DNA of 37,044 nucleotides from an uncultured Methylococcaceae bacterium (GCA_903857165.1 CAIODU010000128.1:1-37044); one strand, 5' to 3'; shown: positions 8,257 through 17,314, counted from the first letter of the stretch. Numbers and translations are program-made. Notes: generated by a model from the sequence alone, not told the origin.

Positions 8257-9801
8257 GTGTTATTTAATTCTTATGGTTTTATTTTTGTCTTTCTACCTTT
8301 TACGCTGCTGGTTTTTTTTGCCTTAGGAAGGCAAAGTTCCCGACTTGCATCATTATGGCTGACAGCAGCATCTTTTTTGTTTTATGGCTGGTGGAATCCA
8401 AAATATGTAGCTCTGCTCATTCTGTCAATTATTTTTAATTATGTCATTGGAATGAACCTAGCCAAATCATATGGAAGCGGTCATCTTATAAAGAATTTCA
8501 GGTTGTTAGTTGTAGGCATATCAGCAAATCTATTACTTTTGGCTTATTATAAATACACAAATTTTTTCCTAGCCAATGTAAATGCTGTGTTTGAAACTAG
8601 GTTTAGCATACAGGAAATTATTTTGCCAATAGGGATTTCATTTTATACGTTCACTCAAATTGCATTTCTGGTGGATGCTTCGCGAGGACTGGCTAGGGAA
8701 TATGATTTTGTCCATTATTGCCTTTTTGTTACTTATTTTCCACATTTAATTGCCGGACCCGTTCTGCATCATAAGGAAATGATGCCACAATTTTCAAGTT
8801 CTCAAACTTACCGATTCGATTACGACAATATGGCCATTGGTATATCCATATTCTTCTTTGGTTTATTTAAAAAGTTAGTTCTGGCAGACAACGCTTCAGG
8901 TTATTCCACTCCTGTGTTTGATGCCGCCGCCAAAGGAGTGGATGTCGCAACTCTTGAAGCTTGGGGAGGGGCATTGTGCTATGCTTTCCAACTTTATTAT
9001 GATTTTTCCGGATATACGGACATGGCTATTGGTTCATCAAGAATGTTTGGTGTGAAATTGCCTATAAATTTCTTTTCACCCTACAAGGCTACTAACATAA
9101 TTGATTTTTGGCGACGCTGGCATATAACCCTATCCAGATTTTTAAGAGATTATTTGTATATTCCGATGGGTGGGAACCGCAGGGGTAAATTAAGACGTTA
9201 TGTCCACCTCATGATTACTATGTTGTTAGGTGGTCTGTGGCATGGGGCAAATTGGACATTCATGATTTGGGGTTGCCTTCATGGCATCTATTTAATCATC
9301 AATCATGTTTGGCAAAGTTTTCGAGGCTGGCTTGGCTATGATTTAAACAATTCCTCACTGATCTATCGTATGTCTTGTCGCTGTATAACATTTATTTTTG
9401 TAGTGTTCGCTTGGGTCTTTTTCCGATCCAACTCGTTACAGGCTGCCATTATTTTTATCAAAGGAATGCTCGGATTTAATGGCACATCGCTACCACTCGG
9501 ATGGTTAGAGGATTCTGAACAAAATATTTTCATTCAATGGTTGTTATCGATAGGATGTAAACCGGCATTAAACGATATGTTATTTGAAGGTGGGAACGAA
9601 GTGTGGTTGATTGGTATTTTGCTATTTATTTCTTGGTTTTTACCCAACACAAGTGAAATCTTCTTAAATGATCGACTTAAATCGAATGCCTATTGGCAGT
9701 GGCAACCCACTAAAACATGGTTAGCCATAACTATAGGCGTTGGATTTTTTGCTATTTTGTCAATATCTGATATGAGTGAATTTATATATTTCCAGTTTTA
9801 A
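8257..9801 (+). CDS. MBOAT O-acyltransferase, AlgI-like (copy 2)
   Basis: This 514-residue paralogue of the gene at 5583 aligns without gaps over about the first 340 residues. The same motifs occur at the same positions: LFYGWWNPKY (41-50), DFWRRWHITLSRFLRDY (283-299) and GGLWHGANWTFMIWG (325-339), with His329. The C-terminal part is longer and more divergent, with an extra loop around residues 400-450. The start is GTG at 8257, chosen because the encoded N-terminus matches copy 1 exactly for six residues. It is 83 bases after the SGNH gene and 5 bases before the next gene. Role inferred as in copy 1: acyl transfer across the inner membrane for polysaccharide modification. Confidence 0.92.
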   Translation: MLFNSYGFIFVFLPFTLLVFFALGRQSSRLASLWLTAASFLFYGWWNPKYVALLILSIIFNYVIGMNLAKSYGSGHLIKNFRLLVVGISANLLLLAYYKYTNFFLANVNAVFETRFSIQEIILPIGISFYTFTQIAFLVDASRGLAREYDFVHYCLFVTYFPHLIAGPVLHHKEMMPQFSSSQTYRFDYDNMAIGISIFFFGLFKKLVLADNASGYSTPVFDAAAKGVDVATLEAWGGALCYAFQLYYDFSGYTDMAIGSSRMFGVKLPINFFSPYKATNIIDFWRRWHITLSRFLRDYLYIPMGGNRRGKLRRYVHLMITMLLGGLWHGANWTFMIWGCLHGIYLIINHVWQSFRGWLGYDLNNSSLIYRMSCRCITFIFVVFAWVFFRSNSLQAAIIFIKGMLGFNGTSLPLGWLEDSEQNIFIQWLLSIGCKPALNDMLFEGGNEVWLIGILLFISWFLPNTSEIFLNDRLKSNAYWQWQPTKTWLAITIGVGFFAILSISDMSEFIYFQF

Positions 9802-9806
9802 TCCTG

Positions 9807-10979
9807 ATGACAACTAAAACATATACAAATTCTGTTATTTATGGATTGCTGTTTCTTTTGTTATTAACAGTTGTAATCAACAGAGTAGTTGATCCATTCT
9901 GGTATTACAGAGATATATCAATCAATGGGTTTAATGCTGTCAAAACAGAATTCCATTCTTATGAAGATCAAATAAAACCTATAATTGTTAAAGAAATACG
10001 CCCAGAAATAATGATATTCAGCAACTCATACTTTGAAATTGGTTTTAATCCATTGCATCTTGGGTTGACGGATAATGGAAGGAGGCGTAGCTATAATTTT
10101 GGAATTGCTGCTGCTAGTTGGGATAAGGTTTATTGCAATGTTATTTTCGCGTTGGATAACACAAACCTTAAAACAGTTGTCATTGGTATTAAACCAGGAC
10201 CGTTGTCTGCAGTTGATTGTACCATGCAACATAAAAACATAGGGAACATTGAACAAAAGACCCTGCTAATATCTTTTGACGCATTGCGGGGCTCATTTAA
10301 TACCATAAGACATCAATATAGAACACCGACACATACTATAGAGGGTATGCTTTTCTATCATAGAAACAATGGCTCACAAATTGAGCAGGTCTTCAAGTTT
10401 TATTTGCAAAGACTTGTTAAATCAGCAACAAATCAAACTTGTAAAATACCAAGTTCAACAGACTATCACCAATGGTCTTATCCTAAAAATGATGAGGACA
10501 TGGCAGGTTTAAAGAAAATTTTGGAGTTGCTTGTAAACCGAAATGTTCAAGTTAAACTGGTAACTTATCCTAACCATGCGCTATGGATGGAGTCAATAAT
10601 GAGTTGTGGAGATACTATAGGACGATGGCATTCATTGTATCAAATTTCTACCGTTGTTGAGGGGATTAATAAAAACAAGCATTTAGTTGAATTATGGGAT
10701 TTTCAAGGAACATCGGACTTTCTCACTGAAAGGATTAAAAATAACCATGTTAAGTACTGGCAGGATCATGGTCATTTCAACTATGAAATGGGCGACGTGA
10801 TGCTTGATGTTATTTTTAATAATAAAAGAACTCAAATTATTGATTCAAGTGATGAATTTGGCATACTATTAACTCCTAATAGGGTAGTTGAACGATATTA
10901 TAGTTTCTTTGAAAAACGGAAGGAGTTTATTATACAAAACCCTTGGTTTTATGAAGACTTGGGAAATTTTATTAAATAA
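9807..10979 (+). CDS. Membrane-anchored divergent SGNH-like protein
   Basis: The product is 390 residues. It has an N-terminal transmembrane anchor (about 10-28) and then DPFWYYRD, common in uncharacterised envelope proteins next to MBOAT genes. Residues 68-79 (IMIFSNSYFEIG) resemble an SGNH block I in which the usual GDS or GSS is replaced by SNS, keeping Ser74. Residues 320-325 (DHGHFN) fit the C-terminal DxxH block. I infer a periplasmic acyl transferase or esterase partner for the MBOAT copy 2 gene 5 bases upstream. The fold assignment rests on short motifs only. No closer name is justified. Confidence 0.6.
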   Translation: MTTKTYTNSVIYGLLFLLLLTVVINRVVDPFWYYRDISINGFNAVKTEFHSYEDQIKPIIVKEIRPEIMIFSNSYFEIGFNPLHLGLTDNGRRRSYNFGIAAASWDKVYCNVIFALDNTNLKTVVIGIKPGPLSAVDCTMQHKNIGNIEQKTLLISFDALRGSFNTIRHQYRTPTHTIEGMLFYHRNNGSQIEQVFKFYLQRLVKSATNQTCKIPSSTDYHQWSYPKNDEDMAGLKKILELLVNRNVQVKLVTYPNHALWMESIMSCGDTIGRWHSLYQISTVVEGINKNKHLVELWDFQGTSDFLTERIKNNHVKYWQDHGHFNYEMGDVMLDVIFNNKRTQIIDSSDEFGILLTPNRVVERYYSFFEKRKEFIIQNPWFYEDLGNFIK

Positions 10980-11017
10980 CTTCTTATTCTATTGCCATTA
11001 TTTACGAAAATACTAGA

Positions 11018-12001
11018 ATGCATATAGGTAATTACCAACTTGAAGGCCGTATCATCTTAGCCCCTATGGCAGGTGTCACAGACAGGCCTTTTCGTATTTT
11101 ATGCCGCCGTTTTGGTGCTTCGTTGGCGGTTTCTGAAATGATCAGTGCGAACCCGAATTTGCAATCTACGCGAAAAACTTTGTTGCGTATTGACCATGCT
11201 GGCGAACCTGAGCCAAGAATTATCCAAATACTGGGTGCCTGCCCGCAACTAATGGCTGAGGCAGCGAAACTGAATGTGGGTAGGGGTGCGCAAATCATCG
11301 ATATAAACATGGGCTGCCCCGCAAAAAAGGTGTGTAATGTGGCTGCGGGTTCTGCGTTGTTGAGGGATGAAAAACGTGTAAAAATAATTTTGGAGGCGGT
11401 GGTAAAGGCGGTGGATGTGCCTGTAACACTGAAACTACGGACTGGATGGGGCCTAGCCAGCCGTAATGCGGTGAATATTGCAAAAATAGCGGAATGTTGT
11501 GGCATCCAAGCGGTGACTATTCATGGGCGCACCCGTGCTTGCGGCTTTTCTGGCAAAGCCGAATACAATACAATAGCTGAGACGAAATTGGCCGTGAAGA
11601 TTCCAGTGATTGCCAATGGCGACATTGACTCGCCTGCGAAGGCCAAACATGTGCTTGAGCATACCGGTGCCGATGCGCTGATGATCGGTCGTGCAGCCCT
11701 CGGAAAACCATGGTTGTTTAAGGAAATTAATGACAGCCTTGATTTAGGCTTGGAAAGAACTCAGATCACTGTGCATGAACTGTTAGATATCATGATTGAA
11801 CATTTATCCGAATTATATGCTTTTTACGGTGAGTACGCAGGGGTGCGTATTGCCCGCAAGCACATCGGTTGGTATGTGAATAGTTTTGATGAAGTTAAAT
11901 CCAAAGGTTTATCACCCATTTTTGCGGCAGATAATGCAGAAAAGCAAATTAGCATGGTAAAAAAGTTATTTCAACATAATCTTAGAGAAAATCCAACATG
12001 A
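11018..12001 (+). CDS. dusB: tRNA-dihydrouridine synthase B
   Basis: This 327-residue TIM-barrel flavoenzyme reduces uridine to dihydrouridine in the tRNA D-loop using FMN and NADPH. The visible motifs, in order, are APMAGVTDRPFR, INMGCPAKKV with the catalytic Cys, KLRTGW, TIHGRTR, ANGDI and GRAALGKPWLF. Length is normal for the family. The gene overlaps the next (fis) by 4 bases, the classical dusB-fis arrangement of Gammaproteobacteria. It begins 38 bases after the preceding SGNH-like gene and may have its own promoter in that gap or be read through. Confidence 0.95.
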   Translation: MHIGNYQLEGRIILAPMAGVTDRPFRILCRRFGASLAVSEMISANPNLQSTRKTLLRIDHAGEPEPRIIQILGACPQLMAEAAKLNVGRGAQIIDINMGCPAKKVCNVAAGSALLRDEKRVKIILEAVVKAVDVPVTLKLRTGWGLASRNAVNIAKIAECCGIQAVTIHGRTRACGFSGKAEYNTIAETKLAVKIPVIANGDIDSPAKAKHVLEHTGADALMIGRAALGKPWLFKEINDSLDLGLERTQITVHELLDIMIEHLSELYAFYGEYAGVRIARKHIGWYVNSFDEVKSKGLSPIFAADNAEKQISMVKKLFQHNLRENPT

Positions 12002-12288
12002 ATGTCAATGACGTGGATAACCCCATGGATGGCTTTATTAGTAACCCTTCACCAAACCAGCACTTGTTACTTAGCGAACATGTGCGCCTTGCGGTTAAGG
12101 ATTACGTATCCAGGCTTGATGGCGAGGAAATTTCCAATCTATATAACATGGTTATTAACGAGGTTGAACGTCCCCTGATCCAGACCGTTTTGGAACTGTG
12201 TGGAAACAACCAAAGCAAGGCCGCGCAAATGCTGGGATTAAGCCGCAGCACCTTGCGTAAGAAACTCTCCATCTACGGCCCGATGTAA
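11998..12288 (+). CDS. fis: Fis family nucleoid-associated DNA-binding protein
   Basis: This is a 96-residue protein with a C-terminal helix-turn-helix (NQSKAAQMLGLSRSTLRKKL, about residues 70-89). That is the signature of Fis and of NtrC-type activator C-termini. Size and position directly behind dusB identify it as Fis, the growth-phase-dependent DNA-bending protein. Translation is coupled to dusB by an ATGA overlap. The N-terminus is typical of the short non-enteric type. Confidence 0.92.
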   Translation: MNVNDVDNPMDGFISNPSPNQHLLLSEHVRLAVKDYVSRLDGEEISNLYNMVINEVERPLIQTVLELCGNNQSKAAQMLGLSRSTLRKKLSIYGPM

Positions 12289-12357
12289 ACCGAAGTCCTT
12301 TTTTCCTTCCTCCTGACCGTGCATGGAAGCCAAGTGTCAATCATCCTGAGTACTATC

Positions 12358-13923
12358 ATGAGTAATAAGATATCCCGAGCATTATTAAGCGTTTCAGATA
12401 AAAGCGGTATCGTCGATTTTGCCCGATCCCTCTCCGCTTTGGGTGTGGAAATCCTGTCATCTGGCGGAACCGCCAAGCTGCTGTTTGGAAATGGCATTCC
12501 TGCCATCGAAGTCTCCGATTACACGGGCTTTCCGGAAATGATGGACGGTCGCGTCAAGACCTTGCACCCAAAGATACACGGAGGGATATTGGGGCGGCGC
12601 GGCATTGACGAAGATATTATGGAGACTCATGGCATTAAACCAATCGATTTGGTGGTGGTAAACCTCTATCCTTTTGAGGCCACCGTTGCCAAGCCAGATT
12701 GCGATTTGGAAACGGCCATTGAAAATATCGATATCGGTGGCCCTGCCCTGATCCGGGCCGCAGCCAAGAATCATAGCGCGGTGGGAGTGATTGTCGATTC
12801 GGCAGATTACGAAAGCGTGATTGCCGAATTACAGTCCGGCGATGGGTCGTTATCTCACTCTACCCGTTTCAGACTCGCCGCCAAGAGTTTTGCCCATACC
12901 TCAAAATACGATGCCGCCGTTGCAGAATACTTGGGAAAACGTGTTGAAGGTTTAGAAGGATTCCCTGAACACCTGTTGCTAAGATTCTCCCTCGCCCAAA
13001 GTATGCGTTATGGCGAAAACCCTCATCAAAAAGCCGCGTTTTATGTCGAACCAAACGCACCACAAGGTTGCATTGCTTCTGCCCGCCAACTACAGGGCAA
13101 GGAATTATCCTACAACAATATTGCCGATGCCGACGCGGCACTGGAATGCGTCAAGAGCTTCGAAGGTCTGCCCACTTGCGTAATTGTGAAACATGCCAAT
13201 CCGTGCGGCATAGCCCAAGCGGGGAATTTACTGGAGGCATATGATCGTGCTTACGCCACCGACCCGACTTCGGCTTTTGGCGGCATCATCGCCTTCAACC
13301 AAGCGCTGGATGCAGCCACGGCGAAGGCCATCATTGACCGCCAGTTCGTCGAAGTCATCATTGCGCCGGGCATCGCAGCCGAAGCCCTGCAAATTCTGGC
13401 AGCCAAGCAGAATGTGCGGGTGTTGGATTGTGGTCAGTGGCCGGTTTTGGCCACACAGGCTTTTGATTTCAAGCGCGTGGTCGGCGGTTTGCTAGTGCAG
13501 GACAGGGATGACGGGCGCATCACCCGCGACGACCTGCGCATTGTGACGAAACGGGCACCGACGGAACAGGAAATCATCGACCTGTTGTTTGCCTGGAAGA
13601 CCTGCAAGTTCGTCAAATCCAATGCCATCGTCTATGCCAAGGACCGCCAAACAATTGGCATTGGCGCGGGGCAGATGAGCCGGGTTTATTCCGCCCGCAT
13701 TGCCGCCATCAAAGCTGCCGATGAAGGTCTGGAGGTCAAGGGTTCGGTGGTGGCCTCCGATGCCTTCTTCCCGTTCCGCGATGGCGTGGACTCGGCTGCC
13801 GCAGTCGGTGTCACCGCTGTCATCCAGCCGGGCGGTTCAGTGCGTGATGCGGAGGTCATCGCCGCTGCCGACGTGCATGGTTTGGCGATGGTGTTTACCG
13901 GGATGAGGCATTTTAGGCATTAA
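12358..13923 (+). CDS. purH: Bifunctional AICAR formyltransferase/IMP cyclohydrolase
   Basis: PurH catalyses the last two steps of IMP synthesis. From the ATG at 12358 it has 521 residues, normal for the family. The frame is open 13 codons further upstream, but the N-terminus [20 protein letters not shown] matches the usual PurH start. The N-terminal cyclohydrolase part carries SSGGTAKLL and [15 protein letters not shown]. The transformylase part has [11 protein letters not shown] with the Lys-His pair, FGGIIAFN and the C-terminal [12 protein letters not shown]. It follows fis by 69 bases. The next gene is not purD, although purD often follows purH in related genomes. Confidence 0.96.
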   Translation: MSNKISRALLSVSDKSGIVDFARSLSALGVEILSSGGTAKLLFGNGIPAIEVSDYTGFPEMMDGRVKTLHPKIHGGILGRRGIDEDIMETHGIKPIDLVVVNLYPFEATVAKPDCDLETAIENIDIGGPALIRAAAKNHSAVGVIVDSADYESVIAELQSGDGSLSHSTRFRLAAKSFAHTSKYDAAVAEYLGKRVEGLEGFPEHLLLRFSLAQSMRYGENPHQKAAFYVEPNAPQGCIASARQLQGKELSYNNIADADAALECVKSFEGLPTCVIVKHANPCGIAQAGNLLEAYDRAYATDPTSAFGGIIAFNQALDAATAKAIIDRQFVEVIIAPGIAAEALQILAAKQNVRVLDCGQWPVLATQAFDFKRVVGGLLVQDRDDGRITRDDLRIVTKRAPTEQEIIDLLFAWKTCKFVKSNAIVYAKDRQTIGIGAGQMSRVYSARIAAIKAADEGLEVKGSVVASDAFFPFRDGVDSAAAVGVTAVIQPGGSVRDAEVIAAADVHGLAMVFTGMRHFRH

Positions 13924-13973
13924 GATTCTCAAAAGTTCACCACAATCAACATGTAGAAATATAGAGTAGACTT

Positions 13974-14450
13974 ATGGGAAGAAAAAACGAGACATGGCGT
14001 GATTCTGCGATTCATGAAAATTACGACCCTAATGATCATGGTGAATACGTTGAAGGTCAAGTATTTGTAGGGATGGCTTTTGATGTAGCCAGCGAAATAT
14101 CAGATACGTATCAAGCAATTCGTAGAGCGTGTCTCCAAGTTGGATTGAACGCACATAGAGTTGATGAACAGCTTGGCTCTGGCCCAATTTCAAACCGTAT
14201 ACTCCGTGGTATTGAGCAAGCCGAATTCATGATTTTTGATCTGACTATCGAACGCCCTAATGTTTACTACGAAATTGGTTATGCACACGGAGTCGGCAAC
14301 CGCCCAGAAGAAATTTTACTGATCGCTAAGAATGGAACGATATTGCACTTTGATGTTGCCCATCTTGCAGTTGTATTTTTTGATTCAGCAACTGATTTGG
14401 AAAGAAAATTGCCAGCACATTTGAAGCGTATGATTGTGGAAACTCGATGA
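13974..14450 (+). CDS. TIR-like / nucleoside deoxyribosyltransferase-like protein
   Basis: The product is 158 residues. The pattern FVGMAFD (31-37), VDE (63-65), ISNRILRGIEQAEFMIFDLT (72-91) and RPNVYYEIGYAHG (94-106) is that of small TIR-like or nucleoside 2-deoxyribosyltransferase-like Rossmann domains. Glu100 sits where the catalytic Glu of that fold is expected. Known relatives cleave N-glycosidic bonds in nucleotides or NAD+, and some act as antiphage effectors. There is no membrane segment and no obvious fused sensor. It lies 50 bases after purH and just before a toxin-antitoxin pair, so I see it as part of an accessory patch. Activity and any defence role are inference. Confidence 0.55.
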   Translation: MGRKNETWRDSAIHENYDPNDHGEYVEGQVFVGMAFDVASEISDTYQAIRRACLQVGLNAHRVDEQLGSGPISNRILRGIEQAEFMIFDLTIERPNVYYEIGYAHGVGNRPEEILLIAKNGTILHFDVAHLAVVFFDSATDLERKLPAHLKRMIVETR

Positions 14451-14538
14451 AGTTTTTTATTGCATACCTTGTGCGGATTGTTTTTACATGGTTATCTCAA
14501 TAACTTGTTTTGATTAATTAATCTTAGGAATCCTAATT

Positions 14539-14760
14539 ATGCCTAATCTGTGTGATCGCATTATCTTAAATCCAGAAATCCGTAGCGGAAAGCCAACAAT
14601 CCGGGGTACACGTATTACCGTGACAGATATACTGGAATATCTTGCCGGGGGGATGAGTGAGAAGGATATTTTGGCAGATTTTCCCGATCTTAGCCTAGAG
14701 GATATTCGGGCTGTTCTGGCATTTGCCGCAGAACGTGAACGGCGGCTGTTTTCGGTATAA
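14539..14760 (+). CDS. DUF433 antitoxin
   Basis: This 73-residue protein has the DUF433 pattern: RIILNPEIRSGKPTIRGTRI followed by a helix-turn-helix with DILEYLAGGMSEKDILADFP and LEDIRAVLAFAAERE. DUF433 proteins are usually antitoxins or DNA-binding partners of a PIN-like DUF5615 toxin. Its stop shares one base with the toxin start (TAATG), so the two are co-translated. It probably represses its own promoter in 14451-14538. Confidence 0.88.
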   Translation: MPNLCDRIILNPEIRSGKPTIRGTRITVTDILEYLAGGMSEKDILADFPDLSLEDIRAVLAFAAERERRLFSV

Positions 14761-15098
14761 TGAAGCTTCTTTTCGACGAGAACCTTTCTTTTCGCTTGGC
14801 CTATGCTTTACAAGGCATTTACCCTCACTCCACCCATGTGCGGGATGTAGGTTTGTTGGGCGCAGAGGATAAACGTATCTGGACATACGCCATACAACAG
14901 GGTTTTATCCTCGTTTCCAAAGACACTGACTTTTATCAGCGAAGCCTTTTATATGGCGCTCCGCCAAAAGTCATTTGGCTACGTGTTGGCAATGCTCCGA
15001 CCTCAAGCATTATTGCTTTATTGCGTGAACGCTATGTGCTTGTCCGCCGCTTTGCCGATGACGAGGGTTCTTCAATTCTTCCTCTCTGCCTTGCCTAA
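14760..15098 (+). CDS. DUF5615 PIN-like toxin
   Basis: The 112-residue product has the DUF5615 (PIN-like) signature: LLFDENLS at the N-terminus with Asp6 and Glu7, HVRDVGLLGAEDKRIWTYA, and VSKDTDFYQRS with Asp55 and Asp57. These acidic residues would bind metal at an RNase site. It is the expected toxin partner of the DUF433 gene with which it overlaps by one base. The product would act as a cytoplasmic ribonuclease if active. The three acidic positions are intact, so the gene appears functional. Confidence 0.87.
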   Translation: MKLLFDENLSFRLAYALQGIYPHSTHVRDVGLLGAEDKRIWTYAIQQGFILVSKDTDFYQRSLLYGAPPKVIWLRVGNAPTSSIIALLRERYVLVRRFADDEGSSILPLCLA

Positions 15099-15114
15099 AC
15101 CATTAGGTTACCAA

Positions 15115-16326
15115 GTGCAACTTGATCCTCTAAGCAATCTTTTCTCCGACACCGAGCTCTGCGTCAAATGCGGCTTGTGCCTGCCGCATTGCCCCACCTA
15201 TGGCAAAACCTTGGACGAAAACGAATCGCCGCGCGGACGGCTAAGTTTGATCCAGGCTTGGGCGGCGGGCCAGCTTGAGGCAAGCCCAAAACTACTGGGA
15301 CATGTGGACAACTGCCTGTTGTGCCGCTCATGCGAGTCGGCCTGTCCCGCCAATGTGCCTTATGGTCGGTTGGTGGACAATTTTCGCGCAGCCACCGCTG
15401 ACACCTTGGTTAAACCCCTATCTGCCAGAGTGAAAACTGCTGCGGTTGGCCGTATGTTGCAAAGCCCAAAACTACAGCGCTGGTCTGGCCCGGTGCGGGG
15501 CGTGTTGACCAAGACTGGCCTGATGCAAGCGACGGGGTTTGCCGATCTTGCGGCTGGACTGCCCGCGCCGTTTGAGCATGTCCGCTGGCAGGGTTTTCAT
15601 CCCGCGCCAGGCGAGGAAAGGGCCAAGGTGGCGCTGTTCTTGGGTTGCACGGCTGAGTTGGCCGATGCCGAAACTGTCACGGCTGCCATCAGATTGTTGA
15701 CCCGGCTCGGCGTTGGCGTCACCGTCCCACCGGGCCAAGGCTGTTGTGGAGGCATGGCCTTGCATAACGGGGACGATGAAGTCTTTGCCAAAATGCAGCG
15801 GAATAACCAAGGGGTTTTTAATGCCAGCGCCGTCGATGCCATCCTCACCCTTGCCAGCGGTTGCGGAGCGGTATTGAAGGAATATGAAGCACAAACATTT
15901 ACTGGAAAAATTAAGGATATATCCTGCTTTCTTGTCGGACATGCCTGGCCTGAAAATGTGAGCCTTGAACCACTTCAGGCGAAAATCCTTGTCCATTCCC
16001 CATGCTCACTAAAAAATGTTCTGAAATCCGACCGCCACCCCCAGGCGCTATTGCGGCGGATACCTAATCTTCAAGTTGAGTTGCTGACTAATGCGCCCAA
16101 TTGCTGCGGTGCGGCAGGTACTTATTTTCTGGATCACCCGGACATGGCGCATGCGTTACGCGAGGATATTTTGCAAAATATTGCGGCAAGCTTGCCTGAC
16201 TTCGTTGCCACCTCCAACGTCGGCTGTGCCATGCATCTGCGGGCGGGATTGAAACAGCGTGGAATGGGCCATGTCCAAGTGCTGCATCCGCTGGTGTTGT
16301 TGGAGCGGCAACTGCGGACAGCTTGA
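15115..16326 (+). CDS. glcF: Glycolate oxidase iron-sulfur subunit (GlcF-like)
   Basis: The protein carries two 4Fe-4S ferredoxin clusters, CVKCGLCLPHC (Cys16, 19, 22, 26) and CLLCRSCESAC (Cys67, 70, 73, 77). Two CCG domains follow (GCCGGMALHNG and NCCGAAGTYF). This is GlcF, the electron-transfer subunit of glycolate or lactate oxidases. I chose the GTG at 15115 (403 residues) because the frame upstream overlaps the DUF5615 gene and reads as its shadow, and because TTAGG lies about 8 bases before the GTG. An ATG at 15058 is possible. GlcD and GlcE are not next to it, so the partner subunits must lie elsewhere or the protein serves another FAD enzyme. Confidence 0.88.
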   Translation: MQLDPLSNLFSDTELCVKCGLCLPHCPTYGKTLDENESPRGRLSLIQAWAAGQLEASPKLLGHVDNCLLCRSCESACPANVPYGRLVDNFRAATADTLVKPLSARVKTAAVGRMLQSPKLQRWSGPVRGVLTKTGLMQATGFADLAAGLPAPFEHVRWQGFHPAPGEERAKVALFLGCTAELADAETVTAAIRLLTRLGVGVTVPPGQGCCGGMALHNGDDEVFAKMQRNNQGVFNASAVDAILTLASGCGAVLKEYEAQTFTGKIKDISCFLVGHAWPENVSLEPLQAKILVHSPCSLKNVLKSDRHPQALLRRIPNLQVELLTNAPNCCGAAGTYFLDHPDMAHALREDILQNIAASLPDFVATSNVGCAMHLRAGLKQRGMGHVQVLHPLVLLERQLRTA

Positions 16327-16406
16327 CAGGTGGTGGAGTAGATTAATTCTTTTGCGTGACGGCAAGCGAAAATGGTTTTACGCAAACACTAACGCCTTGC
16401 TCTTAC

Positions 16407-16438
16407 GTTGCGCCGTTGCGCCGTTGCGCCGTTGCGTG
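16407..16438 (+). repeat. Tandem GTTGCGCC octanucleotide repeat
   Basis: Three perfect copies of GTTGCGCC at 16407-16430 are followed by a partial copy ending at 16438. The block lies 33 bases upstream of the panC ATG. The unit also appears in the hairpin at 27540-27604, so it may be part of a degraded dispersed repeat. Confidence 0.8.
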
Positions 16439-16471
16439 AAACATTCTTTTATCCGATTACCTCATATCACC

Positions 16472-17314
16472 ATGCAAACTATAGAATCCATCCCTCTTTT
16501 ACGCGAAACTGTCCAGCTTTGGCGCATGGCCGGTGAAACCGTCGCCTTCGTACCCACCATGGGCAACCTCCATGCCGGGCATCTGTGTCTGGTGGAAGAG
16601 GCCAAGCAATATGCCGACCGGGTGGTGGTGAGTATTTTTGTCAATCCCACCCAGTTTAGCGCGGGGGAGGATTTCGCAGCCTATCCGCGAACACCGGAAG
16701 ACGATGCGGAGAAGCTGCGTAAAGCAGGTACTGATTTACTGTTTTTGCCACGGGCCGAGGAAGTTTATGCCAAAGGCGATATCACCTTTGTCGAGGTTCC
16801 GGGAATTTCCGACGATTTATGCGGCAAGTTCCGCCCCGGCCATTTCCGGGGAGTGGCCACTGTGGTGTGCAAGTTGTTCAACATGGTGCAGCCCGATGTG
16901 GCTTTGTTTGGCGAGAAGGACTGGCAGCAACTGACAGTGATCCGTCGTATGGTTGCCGACTTGAACTTAGCCTTGCGAATTGTCGGCATCCCCACCGTGC
17001 GCGACCCAAGCGGTCTGGCGATGAGTTCGCGCAATGCTTATCTGAGCGATGATGAAAAACGACGTGCTGCTGCGCTACACCGATGCCTGTTGGCTTCCAC
17101 TTCAATGCTGGAAGCGGGGGTGCGCGACTATGCGGCCATTGAGGCGGCACAGGCTGAAACATTGCGCGGCGAAGGTTTCCGGGTGGATTATTTTGCCATC
17201 AGACGGCTTGATGATTTGGCCGAGCCGGCAGCCAATGATTGCAAATGGGTGGTTCTTGTTGCAGCTTGGCTGGGGCGGGCGAGGCTGATAGATAATATTA
17301 GCTTAAGCTTATGA
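16472..17314 (+). CDS. panC: Pantothenate synthetase
   Basis: PanC joins pantoate and beta-alanine with ATP to form pantothenate. The 280-residue protein from ATG 16472 shows the family motifs PTMGNLHAGHL (HxGH nucleotide-binding type), FVNPTQF, GEKDWQQL and SSRNAYLS. The frame is open a further 71 codons upstream, but that part overlaps the preceding gene and does not look like PanC. panD follows 110 bases later, so this is a vitamin B5 cluster that lacks panB here. Confidence 0.95.
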   Translation: MQTIESIPLLRETVQLWRMAGETVAFVPTMGNLHAGHLCLVEEAKQYADRVVVSIFVNPTQFSAGEDFAAYPRTPEDDAEKLRKAGTDLLFLPRAEEVYAKGDITFVEVPGISDDLCGKFRPGHFRGVATVVCKLFNMVQPDVALFGEKDWQQLTVIRRMVADLNLALRIVGIPTVRDPSGLAMSSRNAYLSDDEKRRAAALHRCLLASTSMLEAGVRDYAAIEAAQAETLRGEGFRVDYFAIRRLDDLAEPAANDCKWVVLVAAWLGRARLIDNISLSL

